In this document: positions 53,878 through 62,859 of the stretch, one piece after another
How positions within the stretch are numbered: the stretch's first letter is position 1
Layout: each line of letters starts with the position of its first letter
Source: JAAYVZ01 sp035384965
GTDB taxonomy: Bacteria > Acidobacteriota > Thermoanaerobaculia > Thermoanaerobaculales > Thermoanaerobaculaceae
Reading direction: 5' to 3'
Assembly: GCA_035384965.1 (NCBI GenBank)
Contig: DAOOJE010000014.1
Coordinates: 31,952 to 95,951 of the forward strand
DNA: 64,000 bases
Position numbers and translations under genes: made by a program
The notes under the pieces: generated by a model
The model's input: only the letters and a program-made list of their open reading frames with translations
Databases searched by the model: none
Told to the model about the DNA's origin: nothing

Positions 53878-55998
53878 ATGACAGCGAAGCTGGCGCGGGC
53901 TTTCGGGGTCGCGGCGGTCGCGTGCGCGGCCGTGGCGGCGGTCGGGGCGGCGGTCGGGGCGGCGGAAAAGAGGCCGTTCGCGGTCGCCGATCTGTACCGG
54001 CTGGTGGGGGTCGAAGAGCCGGTGATGGCGCCGGACGGCTCGGCCGTCGTCTACACGCTCACCCGCTCGGACCTCTCTGCGATGAAGCGGTCGTCGAATC
54101 TCTGGCGCATCGCTCCCGACGGCAGCGGGGCCCGGGCGCTCACGACCTCGGACGCCAGGGACTTTGCGCCGGCGTTTTCCGCCGACGGCCGCACGCTCGC
54201 CTTCATCTCGACCCGCTCAGGGGAGCCGCAGGTGTGGTTCTTGCCGTGGGACGGCGGCGAGGCGAGACAGGTCACCCACTGGCCGGGCGGGGTGGGCAGC
54301 TTCCAGCTCTCGCCCGACGGCACGCGCCTCGCGTTCACCGCCGACATCTGGATGAGCTGCGGCGGCGAGGCCGAGTGCAACCGCGGAATCGACGCGGCGC
54401 GCGACGCCTCGAAGCTCAAGGCACACCTCGCCGACCGCCTGCTGTTCCGCCACTGGAACGAATGGCGCGACGGGCGGCGGACCCACATCCTGCTGCAAGA
54501 CCTCGCCAGCGGCGCCGTGCGCGACCTCACGCCGGGGGACTTCGACTCGCCCGTCTTCTCGGTGGGCGGCGGCGCCGACTACGCGTTTTCCCCCGACGGC
54601 AAGGAGCTCGTGTTCGCCTCCAACCGCAACAAGGACGAAGCGTCCTCGACCAACGCCGATCTCTGGGCCGTCGCGGTGGACGCCCCCGACGAGGCGCTCG
54701 CGACACCCCGCCGGCTCACCGACAACCCGGCCTGGGACGGCAGCCCGGCGTTTTCCCCCGACGGGCGCCTGCTCGCCTTCCGCATGCAGAAGCTCCCTGG
54801 CTGGGAGTCGGACCGCGTCCGCATCGCCGTGCTCGACCGAACGACGCGGAACGTGCGGGTGCTCACCGAGGGTTTTGACAACACGATCTCGGACTTCGTC
54901 TGGACCCGCGACGGCAAGCGCATCGTCTTCAAGGCCGAGGTACGGGGCCGCACACCGCTGCACGAACTCGAGGTCGCCACCGGCCGCGTCCGCGTGCTCA
55001 CCGACGTCGGGCAGATCGATGCCTTTGCAGTGGCGCCGGATGCCAGCTGGATGGCGGTGAGCCGCCGACGCGTCGGCTCGCCGCAGGAGCTGCACGTCAT
55101 CGCGCTCCGGCCCAGGCCTGGCGAGAGACGCCTCACCACCCACAACGCCGCGGTGGAGGCCGAGGTGGACATCCGTCCGGCCGAGGAGATCTTCGTGCCT
55201 GGCGCCGAGGGCAAGCCGGTGCAGGTGTTCATCGTCACCCCGCACGGCTTCGACCCGGCCAGGAAGTACCCCCTCATCCTCAACATCCACGGCGGGCCGC
55301 AATCCCAGTGGACCGACTCGTTCCGCGGTGACTGGCAGGTCTACCCCGGCGCCGGCTATGTCGTGGCGTTCCCCAACCCGCACGGCTCGTACGGCTTCGG
55401 CGAGGCGTACACGGCGGCCATCTCGCGCGACTGGAACGGCAAGGTGATGGAGGACATCGAACGCGTCACCGATGCCCTCGCCGCGCTGCCATACGTGGAT
55501 GCCGAGCGCATGGGCGTCATGGGCTGGTCGTGGGGCGGCTACGCCGTGATGTGGCTGCAGGGCCATTCGAAGCGCTACAAGGCGATGGCCGCCATGATGG
55601 GCGTGTACGACCTGCGCTCGATGTACAGCTCCACCGAGGAGCTGTGGTTCCCCCACTGGGACCTTGGCGGGGCGCCGTGGGAGAACCGCGAGCACTACCG
55701 CACCGCCTCGCCCTCCGAGGCGGTCGAGAGTTTCGGCACGCCGTGCCTCGTGATCACGGGGCAAAAGGACTACCGGGTGCCCTACACCCAGTCGGTCATG
55801 TTCTTCACCGACCTCCAGAAGCGCGGCGTCCCGTCGCGGCTGCTGGTGTTCGAGAACGCCGGCCACTGGCCCGCCTGGTACGAGATGGCGCTGTACTACA
55901 CCGCCCACCTCGACTGGTTCCACCGCCACCTCGGCGGCGGCCCGGCCCCCTGGGACCCGCGCAAACTGATTGAGGGCGGCACTTTCGTGACCGAGTAG
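53878..55998 (+). CDS. Exported S9-family prolyl-oligopeptidase-like peptidase
   Basis: The 706-residue enzyme has a signal peptide (GVAAVACAAVAAVGAAVGAA), a seven-bladed TolB-like propeller with repeated SPDG blades (about 50-430), and a C-terminal alpha/beta-hydrolase domain. The catalytic triad is visible: S551 in MGWSWGGYA, D631 in ITGQKDYRVP and H663 in NAGHWP. S9C acylaminoacyl/dipeptidyl peptidases fit best. GGGGAGGT precedes the ATG at 53878. The stop is 1 nt before the cysteine desulfurase start (TAGGATG), so the two are co-transcribed, though no functional link is obvious. Confidence 0.95.
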   Translation: MTAKLARAFGVAAVACAAVAAVGAAVGAAEKRPFAVADLYRLVGVEEPVMAPDGSAVVYTLTRSDLSAMKRSSNLWRIAPDGSGARALTTSDARDFAPAFSADGRTLAFISTRSGEPQVWFLPWDGGEARQVTHWPGGVGSFQLSPDGTRLAFTADIWMSCGGEAECNRGIDAARDASKLKAHLADRLLFRHWNEWRDGRRTHILLQDLASGAVRDLTPGDFDSPVFSVGGGADYAFSPDGKELVFASNRNKDEASSTNADLWAVAVDAPDEALATPRRLTDNPAWDGSPAFSPDGRLLAFRMQKLPGWESDRVRIAVLDRTTRNVRVLTEGFDNTISDFVWTRDGKRIVFKAEVRGRTPLHELEVATGRVRVLTDVGQIDAFAVAPDASWMAVSRRRVGSPQELHVIALRPRPGERRLTTHNAAVEAEVDIRPAEEIFVPGAEGKPVQVFIVTPHGFDPARKYPLILNIHGGPQSQWTDSFRGDWQVYPGAGYVVAFPNPHGSYGFGEAYTAAISRDWNGKVMEDIERVTDALAALPYVDAERMGVMGWSWGGYAVMWLQGHSKRYKAMAAMMGVYDLRSMYSSTEELWFPHWDLGGAPWENREHYRTASPSEAVESFGTPCLVITGQKDYRVPYTQSVMFFTDLQKRGVPSRLLVFENAGHWPAWYEMALYYTAHLDWFHRHLGGGPAPWDPRKLIEGGTFVTE

Positions 55999-55999
55999 G

Positions 56000-57139
56000 A
56001 TGCGCGAGCCGATCTACCTCGACCACAACGCCACGACGCCGGTGCACCCGGCGGTCCTCGAGGCGATGCTCCCCTACCTCCGGGAGCACTTCGGCAACCC
56101 GTCGAGCGGGCACATCTTCGGCCGCCGCGCCAGGAGCGCTGTCGAGCTCGCCCGCTCACAGGTCGCCTCACTGCTGGCGTGCCACCCCGAGGAGGTCGTC
56201 TTCACCTCGGGCGGCACCGAGGCCAACAACCTCGCCATTCTCGGCACCGTCGACCCGGCGGCCGGGCGCCGGCACGTCGTCACAAGTTCCGTCGAGCACC
56301 CTGCCACGGAGCGGCCATGCGAGCGGCTGCAGCGCCACGGCGCCGAGGTGACGCGCCTGCCCGTGGACGCCTGCGGGCGCGTGGAGCTCGCCGCGGCGCA
56401 CGCCGCGGTGCGCGCAGACACCGCGCTCGTCACCGTGATGCTGGCGCAAAACGAGACCGGCACCCTCATGCCGGTGGCCGAGCTGGCCGCCATCGCCCGT
56501 GGCCACGGTGCGCTCGTCCACACCGATGCGGCGCAGGCAGTCGGGAAGATTCCGGTGCGCGTCGAGGAACTCGGCGTCGATTTGCTCTCGCTCGCCGGCC
56601 ACAAGCTGTACGCGCCGAAGGGCGTCGGGGCGTTGTACGTGCGCTCCGGCGTGCCCGTCTCGCCGGTGCTGCTCGGCGCCGGGCACGAGCGCGGGGTGCG
56701 GCCCGGCACCGAAAACGTGGCCTCGATCGTGGGGCTGGGCGCCGCCTGCGCGCTCGCCGAGGCAACGCTCGCGGCAGAAACGGAGCGCCAGCTCGAGCTG
56801 CGCGACCGCTTGTGGACAGTTCTCCGGTCAGCGATCCCGGGGATCCGCCTCAACGGCCACCCGACCGAGCGCCTCCCCAACACGCTCAACGTCTCGTTCC
56901 CCGGCACGCGCGGCAGCACCGTCCTCGCCGCCGCGCCGGAGGTTGCGGCGTCCACCGGCTCCGCCTGCCACGAGGGCGGCGAGCGCCCCTCGGCCGTGCT
57001 CACCGCCATGGGCCTCGACCCCGCCACCGCGCTCGGCGCCGTGCGCCTCTCCGTTGGCCGGTCGACCACCCGCGAGCAAATCGACCTTGCCGCCCACGCC
57101 CTCCTGCGCGCCTGGCGAGCCGTCTCCGCGCCGGCCTGA
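56000..57139 (+). CDS. Cysteine desulfurase (NifS/IscS family)
   Basis: The 379-residue PLP enzyme takes sulfur from cysteine as a persulfide for Fe-S clusters or thiolation. It has YLDHNATTPVHPAV, SGGTEANNLA, the ALVHTDAAQAVGK strand, PLP-binding K202 in LAGHKLYAPKG and the active Cys C323 in STGSACHEGG, a short loop of NifS/IscS type with CHEGG. No iscU, iscR or thiI lies nearby, so its partner is not known. It starts 1 nt after the S9 peptidase stop. Confidence 0.93.
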   Translation: MREPIYLDHNATTPVHPAVLEAMLPYLREHFGNPSSGHIFGRRARSAVELARSQVASLLACHPEEVVFTSGGTEANNLAILGTVDPAAGRRHVVTSSVEHPATERPCERLQRHGAEVTRLPVDACGRVELAAAHAAVRADTALVTVMLAQNETGTLMPVAELAAIARGHGALVHTDAAQAVGKIPVRVEELGVDLLSLAGHKLYAPKGVGALYVRSGVPVSPVLLGAGHERGVRPGTENVASIVGLGAACALAEATLAAETERQLELRDRLWTVLRSAIPGIRLNGHPTERLPNTLNVSFPGTRGSTVLAAAPEVAASTGSACHEGGERPSAVLTAMGLDPATALGAVRLSVGRSTTREQIDLAAHALLRAWRAVSAPA

Positions 57140-57191
57140 TGCGTTCGTGTCGTGCCGCCGCGGCGCTGCGGCGCACCGCCGTCACGAGCTG

Positions 57192-58268
57192 TCAGGCCGC
57201 GCCACTGGCCCGCACAGGCTGGCCCCCAAGCTCCAGGAACACCCGCGCCAGCTGTCGGGAAATGACCTCAGTGCTGTACTTGCGTCGCACCAGCTCGCGG
57301 CCGTTCCTGCCCCATTCCCTGATCGCGGCGCGATGCCGGTGGCAGTACACGAGCGCCTCGTACCAGTCGTCGCTCGAAACCGGCCCGAGCCCGCAGGCGG
57401 CTTCCGACAGGATCTCCTTGTTCATCCCCACCGGCGAGACGATGACCGGCACCGAGGTCGCCATGTATTGCAACATCTTGAAGCTGCACTTCCCCCGGGT
57501 CCACTCGTCGTCCGACAGCGGCATGATGCCCACGTCGAAGCTCTGGATCACCCTGAAGTCGTCGTCGGGCCTCCACCGGACGAAACGCACCCGGTCGCGC
57601 GGCAGCTCCAGGCCGGCGGGAGGCGAGTCGGACATCAGCACGAGCACCGCGTCCCGGTGCGTCGCCAGGAAACGGGCCAGGGGCGTCGCGACGAGTTGCA
57701 CGAACCGATAGTTGGACGACAGCCCTGTCCACCCGACGACAAACTCCTCTCCGGGCTCGGCGGTTCCGGGCCTGTAAAACTTTGTGTCGACAGCCGTGGG
57801 TATGATCTCGATCCGGTCGTGGTACCTGGAAAACCAGTCCGCGAGATAGCCGTTGCCGGCAATGACCACGTCGGCGCGTCGCGCCACCGCGTCAGTGATG
57901 CCCGCGCCCTCCCCCAGCCAGATGGCGTCGTCGACATCGAACACCAGCGGCTTCTTGAGGATCGGCTCGAACGACAGGTGCGAGGGGATGAGGATTCTCT
58001 CGAGCCACGTGACCTCGCTGAGATGGCTGCCGGCCAGTCCGAGCAGCCTGTCCAGCTTCTTGAGCCTGACATGCCATTCCGTCCTGTCCTGTCCGAAGCA
58101 GGCGAGCAGCCGTCGGACCACCCTCGGGGGGCTCGCGTACTTCTCGATGATCGGACAGTACTCGCGGACCCTGATGCCGTGCTTGAGGAGCGCGGGCACG
58201 TGTTGCCTCACGCGGTAGCGAGAGGCCGGGGTGTGTCTCCCGGAGGTGAGGGCGGCGACACGGAGCAT
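57192..58268 (-). CDS. Glycosyltransferase, GT4-like
   Basis: The 358-residue product has a GT-B fold pattern: MLRVAALTSGRHTPASRYRV, DVDDAIWLGEG, DVVIAGNGYLADWF, IIPTAVDTKFY, VVGWTGLSSNYR, DVGIMPLSDDEWTRGKCSFK and MLQYMATSVPVIVSPVGMNK. The last part holds the E/K/E donor-binding segment of family 4. Sugar donor and acceptor are unknown. It stands alone on the minus strand. The ATG at 58268 was chosen for the first strand; a GTG at 58310 would add 14 residues and neither has a good ribosome site. Confidence 0.87.
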   Translation of the reverse strand: MLRVAALTSGRHTPASRYRVRQHVPALLKHGIRVREYCPIIEKYASPPRVVRRLLACFGQDRTEWHVRLKKLDRLLGLAGSHLSEVTWLERILIPSHLSFEPILKKPLVFDVDDAIWLGEGAGITDAVARRADVVIAGNGYLADWFSRYHDRIEIIPTAVDTKFYRPGTAEPGEEFVVGWTGLSSNYRFVQLVATPLARFLATHRDAVLVLMSDSPPAGLELPRDRVRFVRWRPDDDFRVIQSFDVGIMPLSDDEWTRGKCSFKMLQYMATSVPVIVSPVGMNKEILSEAACGLGPVSSDDWYEALVYCHRHRAAIREWGRNGRELVRRKYSTEVISRQLARVFLELGGQPVRASGAA

Positions 58269-58467
58269 CACGATGCAGGAATCGCCGCTCGAGGCGCAAA
58301 CCGGCTCCACGATGCACCGGGGTGTCCGTGTCTCACTGCGCCGAGGGTAGGGCCGGGACGCGGCGGCGTCAAGCTGCCGGCAGGAGGCAGGATGCCGACA
58401 TGACCGGGGGAGAGAGGGCGGACGGCTGGCGCGGCGCCCCGGCCTGCCGCCGGGCGCCGGGGCTCCC

Positions 58468-59346
58468 CTACCTCGACCGCAGCTTCGGAATCAGCACCGG
58501 CGTCGACCGCTTGTACGCCTCGTAATCCTCCTGGCCGCCCCACTTCTCGTCGGCGGCTCTCTCGAGCAGGGGCACACCGCTGATCCGCGTCAGGAGGACC
58601 GTCACGAACACCGGGGAGATCAGCGTCACCAACGCCCAGCCCTCGAGCGAGGGAAAGGCGATGAGCGCGACGCCGATCCAGACCAGGATCTCGCCGAAGT
58701 AGTTGGGATGCCGCGACAGCGACCAGAGGCCGGTGGCGATGAACCTGCTCCGGTTGGCCGGGTCGGCGGCAAACCTGCGCTTCTGCATGTCGGCGACGGC
58801 CTCGATGCCGAACCCGAGCGCCCACACCCCCGCCCCGACCACACCGAGCGCACCCGGTTCGCCCGGTTTGCGGGCGGTTATCGCCGCCAGCGCAGCCGCC
58901 GCCGTGACGCTGACCCACAGACCCTGGAGCGTCCAGGCCAGCAAGAAGCGGCTCGCCGATCTCTTGATCTCCCGGAATCGGCGGTCCTCCCCCGCCCTTC
59001 GCACACGCCCGAAGAGAAAGGTGCCAAGACGCACCGCCCAGGTGAGCACCAGTCCCGCAACCAGCAGAGACTGTGCGTCGTACCGCCCCGCCGCGAACAG
59101 GGCCGTGAGGGTGACCACGGCGAAGGTGAGAGAGCCGGTCAGGTCGTAGTACTTCTCGGTCTTCGCCAGCGCGGACGGCACGTACGCCACCCACTGGATG
59201 AGAAAGACCACGGCCACACACACGGCGAAAAGCGGCACCCCCCCGAAAGCGGCGACGCTGCCCTGGCTCCCGGCGAGAGCGAGCGCGGCCCCGATCAGCA
59301 CGGCACCCGTGGACCCGGCGTACGACTGGATGTCGTTCCTGTTCAC
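58468..59346 (-). CDS. DUF1295 (steroid 5-alpha-reductase-like) membrane protein
   Basis: The 292-residue protein has six to seven helices and the DUF1295 hallmarks: LTWAVRLGTFLFGR, DRRFREIK, TGLWSLSRHPNYFGEILVW and a C-terminal AADEKWGGQEDYEAYKRSTP. The SRHPNYFGE motif is shared with isoprenylcysteine methyltransferases and sterol reductases, so an NADPH-dependent reduction or methyl transfer on a lipid is possible. The start is GTG with GGAGGA upstream. It follows a small membrane protein on the same strand, 121 nt away. Confidence 0.88.
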   Translation of the reverse strand: MNRNDIQSYAGSTGAVLIGAALALAGSQGSVAAFGGVPLFAVCVAVVFLIQWVAYVPSALAKTEKYYDLTGSLTFAVVTLTALFAAGRYDAQSLLVAGLVLTWAVRLGTFLFGRVRRAGEDRRFREIKRSASRFLLAWTLQGLWVSVTAAAALAAITARKPGEPGALGVVGAGVWALGFGIEAVADMQKRRFAADPANRSRFIATGLWSLSRHPNYFGEILVWIGVALIAFPSLEGWALVTLISPVFVTVLLTRISGVPLLERAADEKWGGQEDYEAYKRSTPVLIPKLRSR

Positions 59347-59467
59347 GACGTCCTCCTCCGAAGCCGCACCGCCCGCGCCTGCCGCACCCGCACGGCGGGA
59401 GGGCAGGAGGCCCGACTTCCCCCGCTCCTTCCCGGCGCCGGCGCACTGGCGTCTTCGAACCCCCGGC

Positions 59468-59746
59468 TCACCGCAGACCGTACCAGAGCGCGAAGAGCAA
59501 GGCGTAAACCGCCAGGTAGAACCGGTAAAAGTTCCTGAACCTGAGGTATTCGCGGTCTTCCGGGTAGAGGTTCCCAAAAAGCGCCTTCGTCTCCTGCCAG
59601 AAGTACGGGAGGACGTTGATGGTCCAGCTCTCGGTCCGGTACACGATCTTGCGGAACCGGCTGCGGTAGAACCCCAGGGGCAGGCCCCACGCGACGAAGA
59701 GGATAAGCCAGGTGTTCTGCTTCGCGAAGCTCCACGCGGCCTCCAT
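59468..59746 (-). CDS. Small two-helix membrane protein, 92 aa
   Basis: The product has a first helix around NTWLILFVAWGLPLGFY and a last one around FYLAVYALLFALWYGLR, with a soluble middle rich in aromatic residues (ESWTINVLPYFWQETKALFG, then NLYPEDREY). GGGAGG lies 6 nt before the ATG at 59746; a longer frame to 59818 has no ribosome site. No family is recognised. Orientation and spacing suggest co-transcription with the DUF1295 gene. Confidence 0.7.
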   Translation of the reverse strand: MEAAWSFAKQNTWLILFVAWGLPLGFYRSRFRKIVYRTESWTINVLPYFWQETKALFGNLYPEDREYLRFRNFYRFYLAVYALLFALWYGLR

Positions 59747-59836
59747 GCCAGCCTCCCCTCCCCGCTTGCAGCGCGCCCTGGCGGCCTGGAATTCCCCCCT
59801 CGCTCGCGGTGGCGGCACCTCGGCCCGAGTCGTGGC

Positions 59837-62311
59837 CTACCTCAGCAGCACAAACGTCTCGACGGTCCCTTCTCCGCCGTCAAGCTTCCCCAGCGCCTTG
59901 CCCAGGACGGCGCCGGGCACCCAGCGGGTGGCGCGCATGGCGACTCCGGGCCGGGAGCTGGAGGTGAGCGGATCGCCGGGCCGGATCGGCCCCCCTTCGT
60001 CGCACACCCTCACCGGGACGATCCCGACCACCGCCAGCGCCACCTTCCCCTCCTCGGGGACGTCGCGGTAGAAGTCCCCGACAAACCCCGGTCGTGTCGA
60101 CACCACCCCCAGCAGCGACGCCTGGTACGGCTGGGTGGTGCGGACCAGCGTGCCGTCGGCGGCCACCGCCACCACCTCACCCGGCTCGAGTGGCTGCCGC
60201 GACGGCAGCAGCTCGGCGAAGTCCGCCCCGCCGCCGGTGAACGTGCCGTCTGCCGTCCCGTTGCCGGCGTTGGACACCTTGAAGCGCAGGTTACCCCCCG
60301 ACGAGAACGCCTTGAGGAGGTCGCCGCTGCCGGTGTTGGAAATGACCGCGGCGGCGTCGCTGCTGTTGGCAGAGGCGTGCAGCGCGATCCCCGCTGCACC
60401 CAGCGCCTCGGCAAACACCGCCTCGTTGCCGAGGCCGTTCCCCTGGCTCTGCCCGAACAGGCCATGCCCCGAACTGGCTGCCTTGCCATACACCCCCTCG
60501 GAGGACGTCCCGATGTAGCCGTGGTTGCCGCTGGCATTGTGAATGGCATACAAGGCGCGGCCAACGGGACTCCCAGCTTCGCCGTATACGCCGAAGCCGA
60601 AGTTCGTGTAGCCATACACGCCCCGGCCGCTGCCGCTACCATGCACGCCGAAGCCGGATTGACTGTAGCCATACACGGCGGTGCCGCTGCCGGTGTTGGT
60701 GACCGCAAGACCGTTACCCGTCGAATTCAGAGTCCCACTGTACGGCAGCGTCAACCCGCTGTCGGCCATGGGCGCCCAGTTGGAACCGCTCCACTTCAAC
60801 ACCTCGCCGGTGGCCGGGGCGCCGTTGGAGATGGGCAGCCCCTGCAGCCTCGCGACCGTGGGGTTCGGGTAGGAGCCCTGCAGGTCGCCACCGGCCGTGC
60901 CGCTGGGCGGGAAACTCGTGGGAGCGCCGGTGACCTTGCTCCAGGCGACGTCGGCGATCTTCGCATCGGTCACCGCCGCGTTCTGAATACTGGCAGTAGC
61001 CACCGCATTGGTGCCCAGGTCTGCGGCCCCGACGCTGCCGTTGACGATGGTGTCGGAGTTGACGGATCCCACGCCCATGTCAATGAGTTGGATGGCGCCG
61101 TCGGCGATCATGGCGCTCGTGATGCCGCCGCTTGCCACCGCCAGCGTCACGTCCCCGGAGGAACCGCCACCCGACAGGCCCGCGCCGGCGTTCACCGCCG
61201 TGATATCGCCGCCCCCGCCGGAGCCCGCCGTCTGCCACACCAGGTTCGTCCCGTCGGTACCCAGCACCTGGCCCGAGGTACCGCCCGAAGCCGACAGCTT
61301 ATCCTTGGTCACCGCGCCGTCGGCGATCTTCGCCGACGTCACGGCGCTGTTGGCAAGCTTGGCGGTGCTCACCCCGCCGTCGGCCAGACCGACGGTGTTG
61401 GCGTCCACCTGGATGCCGGCGCCGGCACCCACGTCCAGGGTCACCGTGCCGGTGGTCCCGCCCCCGGTCAACCCTGCTCCGGCGGTCACCGCGGTGATGG
61501 TTCCGCCGGAGCTGTTCTCGGCGAGCAGCGAGTCCGCGAACAACATCTCGAACGTCGAGGGGTCCTGCGAGCCCTGCGCCACCTGCGAGCCGAAGGCGAT
61601 GATCTTGCCGGTGCCACCGGTCACCGCCACGGTCAAGCGGGCGTTGGACGTATCAATGCCGGGGAACTCGTCCTTGAACTGCTTCTGCACCTGCTCGAAG
61701 CGCCGCACCGTGTAGCTCTTGCTCCCCTGCACGGCACCCGTGGGGTCCTTCACCTCGACTCGCACCGTGGCGGTGCCGGTGCCGGTGGTCTCCACAAAGC
61801 CGAAGTTGTACCGGAAAGTGGAGGCGGCATCCGGCTTGGTCTGCCACACGCCAGTGAGTTCGGTGGACTCACCGCTGCCGATGGCGAAGCTCGCCGGCAC
61901 CCCGGCGAAGAATTGCCCCACCGAGTCTTCGAGGGTGGCACCCGACTGGGAGTAGATGCGCGAGCCGACCATCACCTTGACGTTCGAGGTCACGCGAATG
62001 GCACCGAACACCTCCACGCCGAACATGGTCTTGACGGCGTTGTCGTAGCGTTTGGTGTCGCCCGCCGGGATGGTGTCGGTGTAGGTCCTGGGCGACAGGT
62101 TTTCCTGCCGCTCGAGGAGGTGGAAGGTCAGGTTGGCCGGCGTGCCGCCCGGGTTGTGCACCCACACGGTCGTGTACCACACCGCCGGCGGCACGCCGGG
62201 CCGCGCCCCCACCGAAGGGAGGAAAACGTCAGTGCCGGCAAAGCCGGCAATGACCGGGGTGGCGAGGCAGAAAGCCACGCCTGCGAGCAGAGAGAGACGC
62301 TGATGACACAT
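59837..62311 (-). CDS. Fibre-like surface protein with trimeric tail-fibre repeats
   Basis: The 824-residue protein has a signal peptide (LLAGVAFCLATPVIAGFAG) and an N-terminal beta domain (about 25-220, WYTTVWVHNPGG, AIRVTSNVKVMVGSRIYS). Repeats of the tail-fibre type follow (TAVTAGAGLTGGGTTGTVTL, then DITAVNAGAGLSGGGSSGDV), plus a heptad-like stretch (AKLANSAVTSAKIADGAVT), GVYGY-type beta-helix repeats and a C-terminal domain beginning ADFAELLPSRQPLEPGEVV, similar to phage tailspike caps. It is likely trimeric and exposed; adhesion is inferred. GGAGGG precedes the ATG. No other phage gene is nearby. Confidence 0.85.
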   Translation of the reverse strand: MCHQRLSLLAGVAFCLATPVIAGFAGTDVFLPSVGARPGVPPAVWYTTVWVHNPGGTPANLTFHLLERQENLSPRTYTDTIPAGDTKRYDNAVKTMFGVEVFGAIRVTSNVKVMVGSRIYSQSGATLEDSVGQFFAGVPASFAIGSGESTELTGVWQTKPDAASTFRYNFGFVETTGTGTATVRVEVKDPTGAVQGSKSYTVRRFEQVQKQFKDEFPGIDTSNARLTVAVTGGTGKIIAFGSQVAQGSQDPSTFEMLFADSLLAENSSGGTITAVTAGAGLTGGGTTGTVTLDVGAGAGIQVDANTVGLADGGVSTAKLANSAVTSAKIADGAVTKDKLSASGGTSGQVLGTDGTNLVWQTAGSGGGGDITAVNAGAGLSGGGSSGDVTLAVASGGITSAMIADGAIQLIDMGVGSVNSDTIVNGSVGAADLGTNAVATASIQNAAVTDAKIADVAWSKVTGAPTSFPPSGTAGGDLQGSYPNPTVARLQGLPISNGAPATGEVLKWSGSNWAPMADSGLTLPYSGTLNSTGNGLAVTNTGSGTAVYGYSQSGFGVHGSGSGRGVYGYTNFGFGVYGEAGSPVGRALYAIHNASGNHGYIGTSSEGVYGKAASSGHGLFGQSQGNGLGNEAVFAEALGAAGIALHASANSSDAAAVISNTGSGDLLKAFSSGGNLRFKVSNAGNGTADGTFTGGGADFAELLPSRQPLEPGEVVAVAADGTLVRTTQPYQASLLGVVSTRPGFVGDFYRDVPEEGKVALAVVGIVPVRVCDEGGPIRPGDPLTSSSRPGVAMRATRWVPGAVLGKALGKLDGGEGTVETFVLLR
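60480..60720 (-). repeat. Short tandem Gly-Tyr-Gly coding repeats in the fibre gene
   Basis: Five or six units encode variants of GVYGYT/FGVHG, with a recurring CCATACAC or CGTATAC core. The protein strand should stack as a beta-helix. Confidence 0.6.
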
Positions 62312-62859
62312 GGAGCCCTCCAGTCCTTTCCCCCCAAAAGCCGGTCGTGACACCCGCAGCATGTCGTATGTTGAGTCCGAATTCGGCCGCGAGCCCGCGG
62401 ATGTCAAGGGACCTTCCCCGCCGACGTACGCCTTCCCCACCTCGGCGGCGCGCCATGCGCCCGTGCAGCCACGGCCCCGTCTCACCCGGGCCGGCGCGTG
62501 CTCACGGCGTGCAGCTCGGACTCGGCGAGCGCCTGGATCGCCTGAGAAAAGCTTGCGAGCCCCAGCTTCACTTCCGTTTCCGGGCAGAGCGTGCGGGGCG
62601 TCTTCCGAGAAATCGACACGGTCAGCCTCCCCCCGCCCCTGGTCGAGTCTGCGCCAAACTCTTGAGACAAAGCTTTCACGGCGTTTGCCGAGGCTGCCAG
62701 CGAATCGGGAAGGAGAGCCTGGAGCGACTTCAGCTCGCTCCGTCGCCAACTTCCGAGGCGGCCAGCGGCGGGTTCACAGCCGGTTCACGGCGGTGGCGCC
62801 GGCGTTTCACCTGGCCCGTACACCCTACCCCCGGGGCGACGCCCCCGGGGGAGGCCACC
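62312..62859. other. 548-base gap between divergent genes
   Basis: No well-supported gene. A 65-codon minus-strand frame (62482-62679, with ASFSQAIQALAESELHAV) looks protein-like but has no ribosome site or recognisable family. The fibre gene's upstream region has CATACGAC/TTCGGA-type elements without a good promoter fit. Confidence 0.5.
62828..62851 (+). promoter_or_regulatory. Hairpin over the ribosome site of the PHP gene
   Basis: CCCCCGGGG (62828-62836) and CCCCGGGGG (62843-62851) can form a 9-bp stem with a 6-nt loop. The last Gs belong to the GGGGGAGG Shine-Dalgarno of the next gene, so the stem could limit translation. At this base composition, chance is possible. Confidence 0.35.

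Noticed and set aside
62482..62679. 65-codon minus-strand ORF in the fibre/PHP gap
   Set aside because: It looks somewhat protein-like but has a GTG start with no ribosome site and no family; kept only as a note in the gap entry.
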